From Clostridia bacterium (GTDB lineage Bacteria > Bacillota > Clostridia > TANB77 > CAG-465), in the NCBI GenBank assembly GCA_030524345.1, contig JAUNGP010000003.1:67775-131774 (forward strand): a stretch of DNA of 64,000 bases, in the 5' to 3' direction. Position numbers and translations under genes: made by a program. Below, one piece after another: positions 1 through 8,224 of the stretch. Below the pieces are notes generated by a model. That model searched no databases. It was given only the letters and a program-made list of their open reading frames with translations, and was not told where the DNA came from. Every line of letters starts with the position of its first letter. Within the stretch, counting starts at the first letter, position 1.

Positions 1-697
1 GATCTAAATTATATGTTTGCCTATACTTTTCTAAATCTACATTTTCGTCTGTAAAATCTAAAGTATAAACTTTCGTATTCTTTGGCAAATATGATTTTCC
101 ATAATTATCTAATGTAACATTCAATTTATTCTTGTCTTCTTTATCAAAGTCCATATTAAGCGTATAACCATGGAAAGAATCTCCAAAGCTATTTTTGATA
201 ATATCTATAAATTTATTTTCATTTAATTTCAATATTTCAATATTTCCACTCGAAGAATCCTTTACAAAAATATACTCTGTGTCTTTGTCTTCACAGATTT
301 TTAATGTCACATTTTCAGCAAAATTTTTTCCTGTAGATTTTTTTACTACTTCATTTGATTTTCCATCCAAAAACATAATATCTACATTGGAATATAGCTC
401 TATATTAGCACTATTATTATCAAATTTAGGTTTACCAGATATTGCAACATAATCTTTGATACCATCATTATTCAAATCATATTTTTGTACTTCAATGATT
501 TTTTTATCTCCCAAGTCTAATCTTTTAACAAGTTCTTTTTCATACCTTTCTGAAAGCTTTTCTGGAGACTCATAATATTGATACATCCTATCTACCAAGA
601 TTCCTACAAATACAAATACTACTATCAGAAGTATGGCAAGCAAAAATCTCTTTAAAGTAAATTTAAAAGAAAATATTTTTTTAAAAAAAGATTTCAT
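1..697 (-). CDS. membrane-anchored hypothetical protein (3' end outside window)
   Basis: The reading frame starts at ATG 695-697 behind AAGGAG and runs off the left edge of the window, so only the first 232 residues are visible. The N-terminus is basic (MKSFFKK), followed by one strong membrane segment at about residues 17-38, which suggests a membrane-anchored extracellular domain. Around residue 70 there is an Asp/Asn-rich loop (DLNNDGIKDYVAI) that looks like an FG-GAP or EF-hand-like calcium loop. No enzyme motif is visible. It starts 10 bases after the def stop codon, so it is probably the last gene of the def operon. I do not recognise a family. Confidence 0.75.
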   Translation of the reverse strand, partial: MKSFFKKIFSFKFTLKRFLLAILLIVVFVFVGILVDRMYQYYESPEKLSERYEKELVKRLDLGDKKIIEVQKYDLNNDGIKDYVAISGKPKFDNNSANIELYSNVDIMFLDGKSNEVVKKSTGKNFAENVTLKICEDKDTEYIFVKDSSSGNIEILKLNENKFIDIIKNSFGDSFHGYTLNMDFDKEDKNKLNVTLDNYGKSYLPKNTKVYTLDFTDENVDLEKYRQTYNLD

Positions 698-707
698 GAT
701 TTCTCCT

Positions 708-1172
708 TTATACTCTGTCTAAAAACACAATGCCATCTAAATGATCTGTTTCATGTTGTATTACAACAGCTTCTAAGTCCTTTGCATGCAAAGTTTTCTT
801 CTTTCCATTTAAGTCTACATATTCTACAGTAATCTTCTCATGTCTTTTAACTTCCTTAAATTCGTCTGGAAAGCTTAGACACCCCTCTTCTACTGTAATC
901 ATAGATTTAGATCTAGATTTTATAACAGGATTTATCATTACTACAGGGCTTTTCTTTCCGTCCTCTTCTACATATAAATAATCATATACAATGATTCTCT
1001 TTAGCATGCCAACCTGACATGCAGCAAGTCCTATACCGTCATTTTCATACATTGTATCTAGCATATCTTGCGCCAGCTCTTTTATCTTATCATCTATCTT
1101 TTCTATCTCTTTAGATTTTTTAGATAAGATTTCATCTCCCTTTTTCCTAATTTGTCTTATTGCCACTTTCAT
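708..1172 (-). CDS. def: peptide deformylase
   Basis: Removes the formyl group from the initiator methionine of nascent proteins in the cytoplasm, using a metal ion. All three family motifs are intact in 154 residues: GIGLAACQ (46-53), EGCLS (96-100, with metal ligand Cys98) and HETDH (140-144, two His ligands and the catalytic Glu). The length fits the short type 1 enzymes. The ATG follows a GGGGAGG-like site. The gene lies in a tight minus-strand run downstream of a membrane protein and SpoIIIE, and is probably cotranscribed with the partial gene after it. Function is secure from the motifs. Confidence 0.96.
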   Translation of the reverse strand: MKVAIRQIRKKGDEILSKKSKEIEKIDDKIKELAQDMLDTMYENDGIGLAACQVGMLKRIIVYDYLYVEEDGKKSPVVMINPVIKSRSKSMITVEEGCLSFPDEFKEVKRHEKITVEYVDLNGKKKTLHAKDLEAVVIQHETDHLDGIVFLDRV

Positions 1173-1211
1173 TTCCTCCCCAAATATTTACTACATTTTA
1201 TACTATTTTTC

Positions 1212-1760
1212 TTATACCTTAATCTTTTTAGTTTTACCTGACACTTTACGATTTTTTGTACGTCTCTTTTCTCTAATCTCTAAGATTTTATTAGCTTCTT
1301 CCTTGTCGACTAGCCATTTATACATAAATACTCCATATACAATCAAACAGAATATTAAATATAACACATTATTCAATTTAAAACTTAAACCTTGTATTAA
1401 TTTATAAATACTAGGCAACATTTCAATTACAAACATAACAAATAAAGTATTTTGCAATTTTAAGATGCTCATATAATATTTTTTTCCCAACAGTTTTATC
1501 AAATAATATACTTCAATAAACACAATAATTTCTCTTATCACGTAAATGACCCTTGCAATAAAAGAAACTTTTAAAGCATTTGATGTAAGTGTTGCAATTA
1601 CTACATCATAATCAGTAGACTCACTCACTGCAAAGTCAGAATTATACAGTGCATTAATGCAGTTATCTACTACTAAAACTTGTAACAGATTGGTTAGTAT
1701 TAAAATATTTAGCGCTACTATGATTCCAAGTAAAATTGAATTTATTTTTTTCTTTTTCAT
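1212..1760 (-). CDS. hypothetical four-helix membrane protein
   Basis: A 182-residue protein with about four hydrophobic segments (roughly residues 8-32, 70-92, 103-122 and 128-150) and a very basic C-terminal tail (KRRTKNRKVSGKTKKIKV). No catalytic motif is visible. The layout resembles small DUF2975-type membrane proteins, but this is only a resemblance of topology. It starts 14 bases after the spoIIIE stop codon with a good ribosome binding site (AAGGAGAA), so it is probably cotranscribed with it. Confidence 0.8.
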   Translation of the reverse strand: MKKKKINSILLGIIVALNILILTNLLQVLVVDNCINALYNSDFAVSESTDYDVVIATLTSNALKVSFIARVIYVIREIIVFIEVYYLIKLLGKKYYMSILKLQNTLFVMFVIEMLPSIYKLIQGLSFKLNNVLYLIFCLIVYGVFMYKWLVDKEEANKILEIREKRRTKNRKVSGKTKKIKV

Positions 1761-1774
1761 AATTTTCTCCTTTG

Positions 1775-4294
1775 TTATAACTCTATATCGATACTAGATC
1801 TCTTATGCTGTTCCTGTGGTGGGTTTAATACAGCATTTTCCTCTTGAAGCACTTCAGGTTGCGAATCATTTGCTTCTTCATTATTTGTTGCCGATGAAGA
1901 ACTTGCTCCCATTTTTAATTCTTGCCACTCTTCTTTAGAGATTAGGACTTGTCTTGGCTTACTACCATCATAACCTGATATCAGTCCTCTTGCTTCCATC
2001 TGATCAACAATTCTTCCAGCCCTTGAATATCCAATTTTAAATTTTCTTTGTAACATTGAAGCTGACGCCTGTCCCATATTCATTACAAGATCAATTGCTT
2101 CATTTAAAATTGGATCGGCATCTTCTGCCTCTTCTTCACCAGATTCTTTTCCTTTCGTTGCTCCTTTTTCAATGCTCTCTATAATATCCTCACTATATTG
2201 AACTTCTACATTTGACTTAATATTTTCAACAACTTCTTCAATTTCTTTTTCTGAAATAAATGCTCCTTGAATTCTTAGAGGCTTTGTTTCTCCAGTAGGA
2301 TAGTATAGCATATCCCCTTTTCCAAGTAACTTCTCAGCACCTGCCATATCAAGAATCGTTCTAGAATCTACTTGAGATGAAACTGTAAAAGCAATACGTG
2401 ATGGAATATTAGCTTTAATAATACCAGTAATAACATCAACAGATGGTCTTTGTGTTGCAATTACAAGATGCATTCCAGCAGCTCTTGCCATTTGAGCTAG
2501 ACGACATATTGCATCTTCAACATCATTTGGAGCTACCATCATAAGGTCTGCAAGCTCATCTATGATAATTACTATTTGTGGAAGTTTTACTCCCTCTTCT
2601 TTTTCAATCAGTTTATTATAACCTTTTATATCTTTAACACCTTTTGAAGCAAATAAATTGTATCGATTTACCATTTCTTGTACAGCCCAATTTAGTGCAC
2701 CAGCAGCTTTTTTAGGATCCGTTACAACTGGTATCAAAAGATGTGGTATTCCATTATATCCTGAAAGTTCAACCATCTTAGGATCTACAAGAATCATCTT
2801 TACTTCACTTGGTTTTGCTTTATAAAGTATGGAAACGATTAGAGAGTTAATGCATACACTCTTACCAGATCCAGTAGCACCTGCAATTAATACATGTGGC
2901 ATTTTTGCAATATCTCCAACAACAATTTCACCTGCAGCATTCTTTCCAAGTGCAAATGCAAGTTTTGAAGAATGTTCATTAAACGCATCAGACTCTATCA
3001 CTTCTCTTAATGAAACAGATTCCGCTACTTCATTTGGCACTTCGATACCAACGGCAGCTTTACCCGGAATTGGTGCTTCGATTCTAATACTTTTAGCAGC
3101 CAAATTTAATGCAATATCATCAGATAAATTAACAATCTTACTAACTTTTACGCCAGTACTTGGAGTAAGTTCATATCGTGTTACTGTTGGTCCCTTTGTT
3201 ATATTAGTTACTTTTGCCTCAACCCCAAAGCTTGCAAGCGTTTTTTGTAATTTTATAGCAGTTGCATGAATTGCTTTTCTATCAAAAGCTGCTCCCCCTT
3301 TTCCTTCATTTAATAGGGTAATTGGAGGGAATATATAATTTTCCTCTTCTACATGTTTTGTATGATCTAGTGTTAACACTTCCTTTACATTTTTATCTTC
3401 TTTTTCTTCTCTTTGCATTTTGAAGAATTCATCTCTTTTTTGTTTTCCCTCAATCTCAGCCTCACTTGGTTTTCCTCCAAGTTTATTAAAATCAAATTCT
3501 ATTTGTTCAACATTATTTGTTTTTAGTTTTTCGCCTGGATCTAGACTACCTTTTTCTTTCATTCTTTCTGCAAGTTCCTTCTGTCTTCTTTCTTCTTCTA
3601 GTCTTTGTTTCTTAGAAAGTTTTTTACCATTCAATGATAAATCATCATCTAACTTTTCAGCATCTTCATATTCAGCTTTTCTAAATAAAGTATTATATGA
3701 TGAAACAAAGAAATTACATAAAGATAGGATTACGTTTTTCACTCCTACAAAAAATTCATTAAATGATATATCAAAAACAAGTAGTGTAGCGATAAAGGTA
3801 ACTAAAAGAAGTAAGACTTTACTTGCTATTCCTCCCATTACAGAGTAGCAAAGCCCTGCTATGATCATACCACTTATTCCACCCATATTGGCTCCAAGAA
3901 CACCCATATTATAGGAATCTACTACATATTTTATTGTATTATCAAAAAAATTCAAATTGCTTGATGCAAAACTACATAGTGTTGATGCAACAAGTACTAC
4001 TAATAAAGTACCTTTTATTATTTCCTTAGAAGGCATAACCTGCTCATCAGACATAATACAGTGTGCGCCTACAATGATTAACACAAATGGAAAGCCTAAA
4101 GCAAGATTTCCTAAAAGTCCTTTCAATACACTTTTTACAATATTGGATAAAAAGCCGATATTTGAAAAAGTTAACAATACAAATAGCATGATTCCAACTA
4201 CTATTAATATTCCACCTAACATATCATTTCCAATAGTTTTGGCAGCTTTTTTAGTTCTACCTTTCCTATTTTTACTTCCCTTTTTTCTTCCCAT
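1775..4294 (-). CDS. spoIIIE: DNA translocase FtsK/SpoIIIE
   Basis: A double-stranded DNA pump at the division or sporulation septum that moves chromosome ends into the daughter cell or forespore. The 839-residue protein has four N-terminal membrane segments (about 25-50, 60-80, 94-112, 135-175), a charged linker (about 205-330), and the alpha/beta motor with Walker A GATGSGKS (472-479) and Walker B IVIIIDE (574-580). A C-terminal winged-helix gamma domain (KIGYSRAGRIVDQME) recognises polarity signals. The length is typical. Sporulation genes elsewhere in the window favour the SpoIIIE name, but family members cannot be told apart by sequence alone. Confidence 0.95.
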   Translation of the reverse strand: MGRKKGSKNRKGRTKKAAKTIGNDMLGGILIVVGIMLFVLLTFSNIGFLSNIVKSVLKGLLGNLALGFPFVLIIVGAHCIMSDEQVMPSKEIIKGTLLVVLVASTLCSFASSNLNFFDNTIKYVVDSYNMGVLGANMGGISGMIIAGLCYSVMGGIASKVLLLLVTFIATLLVFDISFNEFFVGVKNVILSLCNFFVSSYNTLFRKAEYEDAEKLDDDLSLNGKKLSKKQRLEEERRQKELAERMKEKGSLDPGEKLKTNNVEQIEFDFNKLGGKPSEAEIEGKQKRDEFFKMQREEKEDKNVKEVLTLDHTKHVEEENYIFPPITLLNEGKGGAAFDRKAIHATAIKLQKTLASFGVEAKVTNITKGPTVTRYELTPSTGVKVSKIVNLSDDIALNLAAKSIRIEAPIPGKAAVGIEVPNEVAESVSLREVIESDAFNEHSSKLAFALGKNAAGEIVVGDIAKMPHVLIAGATGSGKSVCINSLIVSILYKAKPSEVKMILVDPKMVELSGYNGIPHLLIPVVTDPKKAAGALNWAVQEMVNRYNLFASKGVKDIKGYNKLIEKEEGVKLPQIVIIIDELADLMMVAPNDVEDAICRLAQMARAAGMHLVIATQRPSVDVITGIIKANIPSRIAFTVSSQVDSRTILDMAGAEKLLGKGDMLYYPTGETKPLRIQGAFISEKEIEEVVENIKSNVEVQYSEDIIESIEKGATKGKESGEEEAEDADPILNEAIDLVMNMGQASASMLQRKFKIGYSRAGRIVDQMEARGLISGYDGSKPRQVLISKEEWQELKMGASSSSATNNEEANDSQPEVLQEENAVLNPPQEQHKRSSIDIEL

Positions 4295-4342
4295 ATTCTC
4301 AACCTCTATTTAAAAATGATTAAACATACACAAATATATTTT

Positions 4343-4780
4343 TTATTTTAGTTCTTTTCTATTATTATGAACAAGTTCCATAGTCTCTTTTAAAACATCT
4401 TCTACTTTCTGTAAAATAGAATCTGCATACTCTCTTGTGCCAGAGCTAATTTCTTTAGATACTTTATTTGCATTTTCTATAATTTCTTCTTTTTGTGCAA
4501 GAGCCTGTTTTGTTATAACATGTTCATCTACCATACTTATGATTTTACCTTCTGCTTCTTTTAAAAGTGAATCTGCCTCTTTTTCAGCATCTGCCATGAT
4601 TCTTTGTCTTTCTTCTTTTACCCATTTTGCCTGTTTAAGCTCATCTGGAAGCTTTAATCTTATCTCTTCGAGTACTTCTCTAAACTCCTCTATATCTACC
4701 ATAACCTTAGTTGAAAAAGGTACTTTTTGACCTGATTCCATTAATTCTTCTAAATTTTCTAACAACGTAAAAATTTCCAT
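4343..4780 (-). CDS. coiled-coil protein (ATPase-subunit-like/DivIVA-like)
   Basis: A 145-residue, strongly charged and almost entirely helical protein. It has a conserved N-terminal part (LLENLEELMESGQKVPF) and a long coiled coil rich in Ala, Glu and Lys (KEADSLLKEAEGKIISMVDEH). Proteins of this kind sit next to rsmD in many clostridia and are often annotated as V-type ATPase subunit or ATPase-like. No enzymatic site is visible. It begins 5 bases after the rsmD stop, so the two are coupled. A structural or division-related role is a guess. Confidence 0.75.
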   Translation of the reverse strand: MEIFTLLENLEELMESGQKVPFSTKVMVDIEEFREVLEEIRLKLPDELKQAKWVKEERQRIMADAEKEADSLLKEAEGKIISMVDEHVITKQALAQKEEIIENANKVSKEISSGTREYADSILQKVEDVLKETMELVHNNRKELK

Positions 4781-4785
4781 TTATA

Positions 4786-5361
4786 CTACCTCCACTTATA
4801 CAACATCAAAATCACATTACCATAACTTCTTTTATCAAAACATTGTAGATTCTCAAAATCATCTAAGATATCAATATTCTTTTTTTGCATAAAATTCTTA
4901 TCTGTCTCATATACAATGACACCATCTTTTGAAAGTATTTCTCCTACTTTTGAATTTGATATATACTCAAGTGTATGAATTGCCATTTGACTCTCATATG
5001 GTGGATCCAAAAAAATAATGTCAAAGCATAAGTTTTCATTTTGTATCTGAATTAAACATTTTGTGTAATCTTTCCTTGTTATTTTAACACAATTCTCTAG
5101 CTTAGTCAACTTAATATTAGATATTATCGTTGATATTTCTTTATCATTTAACCAAGCAAATTTTGCTCCTCGACTAATACTTTCAATTCCTAAATTTCCA
5201 GTTCCAGAAAAAAGATCTAAAACATTGGCATCTTTTATATATGGTGAAAGTATTGAAAAAAGTGCTTCCTTCACTCTATCTAACGTTGGTCTTGTTTTTT
5301 CTGTTTTTGGTCCATTTATTTTTTTTGCTTTTAATTTTCCTGCTATTATTCTCATTTTCAA
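4786..5361 (-). CDS. rsmD: 16S rRNA (guanine(966)-N2)-methyltransferase RsmD
   Basis: Methylates G966 of 16S rRNA with S-adenosylmethionine during assembly of the small subunit. The 191-residue protein begins with the typical MRIIAGKLKAKKI, followed by TRPTLDRVKEALFSIL, the SAM-binding motif VLDLFSGTGNLGIE (about 46-59) and the catalytic DPPY (about 120-123). The start could be ATG 5361 or the second Met two codons later. It lies 3 bases after the YbaK-type gene and is transcribed with it. Confidence 0.94.
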   Translation of the reverse strand: MKMRIIAGKLKAKKINGPKTEKTRPTLDRVKEALFSILSPYIKDANVLDLFSGTGNLGIESISRGAKFAWLNDKEISTIISNIKLTKLENCVKITRKDYTKCLIQIQNENLCFDIIFLDPPYESQMAIHTLEYISNSKVGEILSKDGVIVYETDKNFMQKKNIDILDDFENLQCFDKRSYGNVILMLYKWR

Positions 5362-5364
5362 CTC

Positions 5365-5856
5365 CTATATTCTGAAAAAATCATATTTTACACTAAAATA
5401 ATCTAATATCTTCACTAACTCTTTACTCTTAAAGCTGATACTAGACGTATTATCATTTGGATGAAAGCAAACTTTATCATGATTTAAAAGTTCCTGATCT
5501 ATGATAAAATAAACATCTGTATTTGGGGCTTCAATCATATTTAAAATAGACACAGAACCTGATCTAATATTTAATTTTTCAAATAATTCCTCTTCATTTC
5601 CAAAGGTAAGCTTTTTTATATTTAACTCTTTTTCTAGCTTCTTTATATCAGCCCTTTTATGAAGTGGTAAAGAAACTAAATAAAATTTAGTTCCTCCCTT
5701 TTCTTTTAAAAATAAATTTTTACAGATAGTACCCTCACATTTTTCTTCAATACCGTCACTGTCATTCTCACTAAAAATGGCTCTATGATTCATTACTGTG
5801 TATTCAATTTTTAATTTATCAAATAACTTATATACTCTATCTTTTACTTCATTCAT
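5365..5856 (-). CDS. YbaK/EbsC (ProX-like) aminoacyl-tRNA deacylase
   Basis: A 163-residue member of the YbaK/ProRS-editing (INS) family, which hydrolyses mischarged tRNAs such as Ala-tRNA(Pro) in trans. Family features are the N-terminal helix with NHRAIFS, the CKNLFLKEK segment with the conserved Lys, and a glycine-serine loop (IRSGSVSILNMI). Length matches the stand-alone PrdX-type deacylases. It starts one base from the preceding phosphorylase stop codon, showing tight coupling in the same operon. Substrate specificity is inferred from family only. Confidence 0.85.
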   Translation of the reverse strand: MNEVKDRVYKLFDKLKIEYTVMNHRAIFSENDSDGIEEKCEGTICKNLFLKEKGGTKFYLVSLPLHKRADIKKLEKELNIKKLTFGNEEELFEKLNIRSGSVSILNMIEAPNTDVYFIIDQELLNHDKVCFHPNDNTSSISFKSKELVKILDYFSVKYDFFRI

Positions 5857-7245
5857 TTATTCATCAGCTCCAAGTATATCTAAAACATGAGGTTTTAACC
5901 TTAACGCATTTCCAAGTTTATCTTCTATATTGTCAATATAAATAGCATTTTCTATATATTCAAAGGCCTCTTCAAAATTTTGCTTATCATTATATAATAC
6001 TGTAAGTATTACGTCCCCTTCTTCTACCTTATCGCCGACCTTTTTATTGAATTCAAATCCTACAGCATAATCGATTGGATCGCCCTTTTTCTTTCTTCCT
6101 CCACCAAGGCAAACTAAAGCTTCCCCTATACTTTTACTATCAATCGATACAATATAACCTGAACTTTGAGCGTGAATTTCTTTCAAAAAAGTAACTTTAT
6201 CTTTAGTAACAGGTAAATCTAAATCTTTCTCTAACCAGTCTAAATAAACCTTTTCAGTTTTACCACCCTGTGCCTTGATTAGTTCAATAAACTTTATATA
6301 TGCCTCCCCTGAAATAATAACTCTTATAATATCCTTTTTATTTTGTTCCATATCTGTACATATTCCTGACATACTTATCATTTGTGCAGCTATTTCTAAA
6401 ACAACCTCTCTTAAATCTCTAAATTCATCACTCATAATTGTTTCTTCATCTGCAAGTAAAAAAGATATTACTTCCTTCATTTCTAATGCATTTCCAACAT
6501 TTCTTCCAAGAGGCTCAGACATAGAAGTGATAACTACCTTTGTTTCAACCCCTGCTACTTTTCCAATCTTTATCATAGATTGAGCAAGAGCTCTAGCACT
6601 ATCTAAATCTTTCATAAAAGCACCACTTCCAACTGTAACATCTAATAGTATCTTATCAGCCCCGGAAGCCAATTTTTTACTCATTATAGAAGAGGCAATA
6701 AGATCCATACATTCTACTGTTGCAGTTGTGTCACGAAGAGCATACAATTTTTTATCTGCTATTGCGATTTCATCACTTTGGGACATAAGACAAATCCCTA
6801 TATCTTGAACTTGTTTTAAAGCATCCTTTATTGGAATATCAATGCGATATCCTTCTATTGATTCCAATTTATCAGCAGTTCCTCCAGTAAAACCAAGTCC
6901 TTTTCCTGACATTTTACAAACTCCTACTCCTAAAGCAGCTACAATTGGTAATACAATTAGTGTAACTTTATCCCCTACACCACCAGTAGAATGTTTATCC
7001 ACTATATACTTACCTGGAATTTTCAAAGAAGATAAATCTATTTTCTTTGAAGAATCTCTCATAGCAAATGTAAAATTTAGTAGTTCACTTTCTGTCAAGC
7101 CATTAAAATAGATAGCCATAAGCAATGCAGATGCTTGATAATCTGGTATATTATCTTTACTATACTCACTAATAAAATAATCAATTTCAGCTTTTGAAAG
7201 TTCTCTATTATCTCTCTTCTTTTCAATAATATCATACATTCTCAT
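5857..7245 (-). CDS. pdp: pyrimidine-nucleoside (thymidine) phosphorylase
   Basis: Cleaves uridine, thymidine or deoxyuridine with phosphate for pyrimidine salvage. The 462-residue protein has the family signature SGKGLGFTGGTADKLESI in the phosphate/nucleoside site, the KHSTGGVGDK motif (about 80-90) and a C-terminal barrel-sandwich domain. I place the start at ATG 7245 (MRMYDIIEKKRD) behind AAAGGAGAAG; a longer frame reaches 7287 but would overlap the upstream gene by 40 bases. The upstream pilin-like gene ends 2 bases before this start. Confidence 0.95.
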   Translation of the reverse strand: MRMYDIIEKKRDNRELSKAEIDYFISEYSKDNIPDYQASALLMAIYFNGLTESELLNFTFAMRDSSKKIDLSSLKIPGKYIVDKHSTGGVGDKVTLIVLPIVAALGVGVCKMSGKGLGFTGGTADKLESIEGYRIDIPIKDALKQVQDIGICLMSQSDEIAIADKKLYALRDTTATVECMDLIASSIMSKKLASGADKILLDVTVGSGAFMKDLDSARALAQSMIKIGKVAGVETKVVITSMSEPLGRNVGNALEMKEVISFLLADEETIMSDEFRDLREVVLEIAAQMISMSGICTDMEQNKKDIIRVIISGEAYIKFIELIKAQGGKTEKVYLDWLEKDLDLPVTKDKVTFLKEIHAQSSGYIVSIDSKSIGEALVCLGGGRKKKGDPIDYAVGFEFNKKVGDKVEEGDVILTVLYNDKQNFEEAFEYIENAIYIDNIEDKLGNALRLKPHVLDILGADE

Positions 7246-7247
7246 AA

Positions 7248-7640
7248 TTACTTCTCCTTTTGATTTTCTAAAACTTCCTCTGTCCATTTTATTTCATAAC
7301 TATCATTTCCTATATATACAATTTTACCATTTTTGATCCCAAATTTTGCCATATCCTCTTCAACAATATATGGAATAACTGTTCTTAGGTCCTCACCATA
7401 CACATTAAGCTCTTCTTCTTTAAACTTTTTATCATCTTTTTTCTCAGCCTCTATATAAAGGGCTAATTCATCAGAATAAGCAACAAGACTAGACTTAAAC
7501 TCATTTTCAGCATCCATTAGCATATTGGAAGAATTATTTAAAAAAGTAGCAATAACTGTAAATACGGAAATTGTCACAACAATAACAAGTACCAAAGCAA
7601 TTACACTGGCACCATTTTTCATATCACCTCTAATTTTCAT
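7248..7640 (-). CDS. pilin-like single-pass membrane protein
   Basis: A 130-residue protein with a short polar N-terminus (MKIRGDMKNGAS) directly followed by one long hydrophobic helix (about residues 12-33), then a soluble acidic/basic domain. The layout resembles minor pilins or PilX-like prepilins, but a clear prepilin-peptidase site is lacking. The start at 7640 is chosen because TTGAGGTG precedes it at normal spacing; the internal Met7 has its GAGGTG too close. It is coupled to the nucleoside phosphorylase, and no other pilus genes are visible. Confidence 0.7.
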   Translation of the reverse strand: MKIRGDMKNGASVIALVLVIVVTISVFTVIATFLNNSSNMLMDAENEFKSSLVAYSDELALYIEAEKKDDKKFKEEELNVYGEDLRTVIPYIVEEDMAKFGIKNGKIVYIGNDSYEIKWTEEVLENQKEK

Positions 7641-7708
7641 ATAAACACCTCAATATATCCTTATCTTACTATAAAATATATACTTTTTCAAGGCTTTTTA
7701 TAAAAGTT

Positions 7709-7738
7709 AAAGGAGGTTATTTGATTTTAACCTCCTTT
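7709..7738. terminator. intrinsic terminator hairpin
   Basis: An 11-bp perfect stem (AAAGGAGGTTA/TAACCTCCTTT) with an 8-base loop. The T-run is better on the plus strand (TTTTTTT) than on the minus strand, although the neighbouring genes are on the minus strand. It sits after the decayed surface-protein gene. Confidence 0.55.
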
Positions 7739-7751
7739 TTTTATATCTTAA

Positions 7752-8153
7752 CTCTAATGAATATTCTTTTTATTCTTGCCATCTCTTACTATAAATATTC
7801 CAACAATTGCTACAAAAAAAAATAGCTACATATATCTATATACCTATATCTGATGTATCGACTGTTCATATATATGTATTGATTATCGTTGCTTCTTCTA
7901 TTCTTTTCTTATAATATTTTTCTGTTTCTTTTATATCTACTGTATACTCTATTTCATTTCCTAGTTCATCATATTTTGGGAGCTCAAATACATGTCTCCA
8001 TTCATCTTTCTTGCTTACTTTTGCCTCCCGTACTACTTTTCCATCTAATTTTACTTGTAACGTTACACTTTTTGGCCTTTTACTAGCTTCATTATTATTA
8101 TCATCCCAAGTGTTAATTACTTCCATTTCCATTTTATATTTATTATTGTACAT
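7752..8153 (-). pseudogene. C-terminal remnant of a Cna-B surface protein
   Basis: The open part (8153 to 7866) encodes one Cna protein B-type domain: INTWDDNNNEASKRP, LQVKLDGKVV, YDELGNEIEYTVDE-like and TIINTYI. There is no signal peptide and no N-terminal part; the frame is cut off just before asnB. Immediately after the in-frame TGA the reading continues in frame as TVDTSDIGI, meets a TAG, and after a one-base shift in a T9 run continues as a hydrophobic anchor with a basic tail (VRDGKNKKN). The intact protein at 50725-52536 has the same KTVDTSDIHVGVYVGIF anchor. This is therefore a decayed end of a related surface protein. Confidence 0.75.
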
Positions 8154-8224
8154 GTATTCTAATTCTATTTCATATTTATATATTCGTTAGACTTTGCATA
8201 TATATATAATGTAGAGGTGATTTT

